A program made the position numbers and the translations under genes. The notes below the pieces were generated by a model. The model did no database searches. It saw only the letters and a list, made by a program, of their open reading frames with translations, and was not told where the DNA came from. From positions 1 through 13,650 of the forward strand of contig DATKGG010000065.1 of assembly GCA_035510855.1 (NCBI GenBank): a DNA stretch of 13,650 nucleotides, written 5' to 3'. This stretch comes from Palsa-459 sp035510855 (GTDB lineage Bacteria > Actinomycetota > Acidimicrobiia > Acidimicrobiales > RAAP-2). Each line of letters begins with the position of its first letter. Position 1 is the first letter of the stretch. Of the stretch, positions 13,083 to 13,650 are shown in pieces.

Positions 13083-13650
13083 CTAGGTGATCGAGTACAC
13101 GTACACCACACCAGGTCCGGGGTTGCCACCCGTGCCTCCCGTCGCCGGCGCAGCGATCACGCTCAACGTGCCGGTGGAGTTCAGCGCGGACGCGTTGCCG
13201 AAGTTCTCCTGGCTGTTGGCACTCCCACCGGTCGGGTCTGGGGTCGAGGCCCCAAGCGAGTACGTGCTGCCGTTGCCGCTGTAGGAGAAACCCTCACCCG
13301 CTCCTTGGTGGCCGTCGACTGTCGCGCTCGGTGCGGCCATCAGGGCCACCTTGCCGTTGGTCGAGACCGTCGGATACCCGAAGTTCGCCGAGCTGTTCGC
13401 AGGGCCGTCGAGCGTCTGGCCGCGCTTCCAGGTCCCCGCCTTGAGCTCATAGGTGAAGACCGCGCCGGCGTCCGCGATCGTCTTTTCCGTCTCGTCCTGG
13501 GCGCCCACCATCACGAGCGTCCCCGCGCCGTCGATCGTGACCACGCCTCCGAAGAAGTCCTCCGAGAGGTTCCCGGGGTCCTTCAGTCTCCCGCCCTTGG
13601 CGAGCACCCAGCTGTGGATGCCCTTCGAGTCGTAGATGTAGGCCGCACCC
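13083..13650 (-). CDS. FG-GAP-repeat beta-propeller protein, C-terminal part (N-terminus beyond the window)
   Basis: The frame is open to the window end and stops with TAG at 13085-13083; 188 complete codons are visible. There are three degenerate repeats of about 50-60 residues, each with a Ser/Asn-rich turn, an FG-type motif (DFFGG, ANFGY, ENFGN), a hydrophobic strand ending in VGA, AAP or AAP, and a closing strand such as GAVFTYE, GEGFSYS or GVVYVYS. This fits the FG-GAP_2 type of repeat, which folds as propeller blades. No DxDxDG calcium loop is seen. The protein ends directly on the last blade, with no anchor or sorting signal at the C-terminus. Such proteins are usually secreted, but the signal region is not in the window. 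Composition (Thr/Ser/Asn/Gly-rich) differs from neighbours. A start at 13607 is possible, but the frame upstream continues the same fold (AAYIYDSKG), so it is partial. Confidence 0.8.
   Translation of the reverse strand, partial: GAAYIYDSKGIHSWVLAKGGRLKDPGNLSEDFFGGVVTIDGAGTLVMVGAQDETEKTIADAGAVFTYELKAGTWKRGQTLDGPANSSANFGYPTVSTNGKVALMAAPSATVDGHQGAGEGFSYSGNGSTYSLGASTPDPTGGSANSQENFGNASALNSTGTLSVIAAPATGGTGGNPGPGVVYVYSIT

Noticed and set aside
1..13650. CRISPR array, insertion sequence or integration site
   Set aside because: No spaced direct repeats, transposase or integrase, or terminal repeats were seen on either strand.

Overview
The window looks like chromosomal DNA from a high-GC actinobacterium. 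Coding strands have strongly G/C-rich third positions, GTG starts dominate, there is a SenX3-RegX3-type two-component pair, and there is a cluster of the SCO6880/SCO6881 type found in Actinobacteria. An Acidimicrobiia-like lineage is plausible, but that is a guess from overall protein feel and was not tested.

Layout. (1) Positions 1-6379, minus strand: a compact type IV secretion-like operon. In transcription order it encodes a small two-helix membrane protein (DUF6112-like), a polytopic TrbL/VirB6-like protein (SCO6881-like), a membrane-anchored SCO6880-like protein, a separate VirB4/TraC-like ATPase, and a VirD4/TraG-like coupling ATPase. Every junction overlaps by 1-14 nt. A cytochrome P450, cut by the window start, follows immediately but appears to have its own leaderless promoter. 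No relaxase, lytic transglycosylase or integrase is visible here. (2) Positions 6380-8525, plus strand: divergent senX3-regX3-like sensor kinase and response regulator, overlapping by 4 nt. (3) Positions 8522-9826, minus strand: serS (seryl-tRNA synthetase), converging on regX3 so tightly that both stop codons share one CTAG palindrome. (4) Positions 9827-10149: a 323-nt divergent intergenic region with a leaderless promoter at each end, a hairpin and a dyad. (5) Positions 10150-11106, plus strand: ctaA/COX15-type heme A synthase. (6) Positions 11188-12965, plus strand: a two-gene operon of an Ntn-hydrolase asparaginase (glycosylasparaginase/isoaspartyl peptidase family) and a DppA-type D-aminopeptidase. 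(7) Positions 13083-13650, minus strand: the C-terminal end of an FG-GAP-repeat protein, cut by the window end.

How it works together. The secretion-like genes supply an inner-membrane channel core and two ATPases, the minimum expected for an actinobacterial DNA or protein translocation machine, but its substrate cannot be read from this window. Initiation signals follow a clear pattern. Four transcription-unit heads (P450, senX3, serS, ctaA) have an AnnnT-type -10 hexamer exactly 6 nt before a GTG and no Shine-Dalgarno, as in leaderless genes. The other two operon heads (DUF6112-like and asparaginase) carry a perfect AGGAGG. Internal operon genes rely on stop/start overlaps. The remaining genes are mostly core metabolism or translation and look ordinary.
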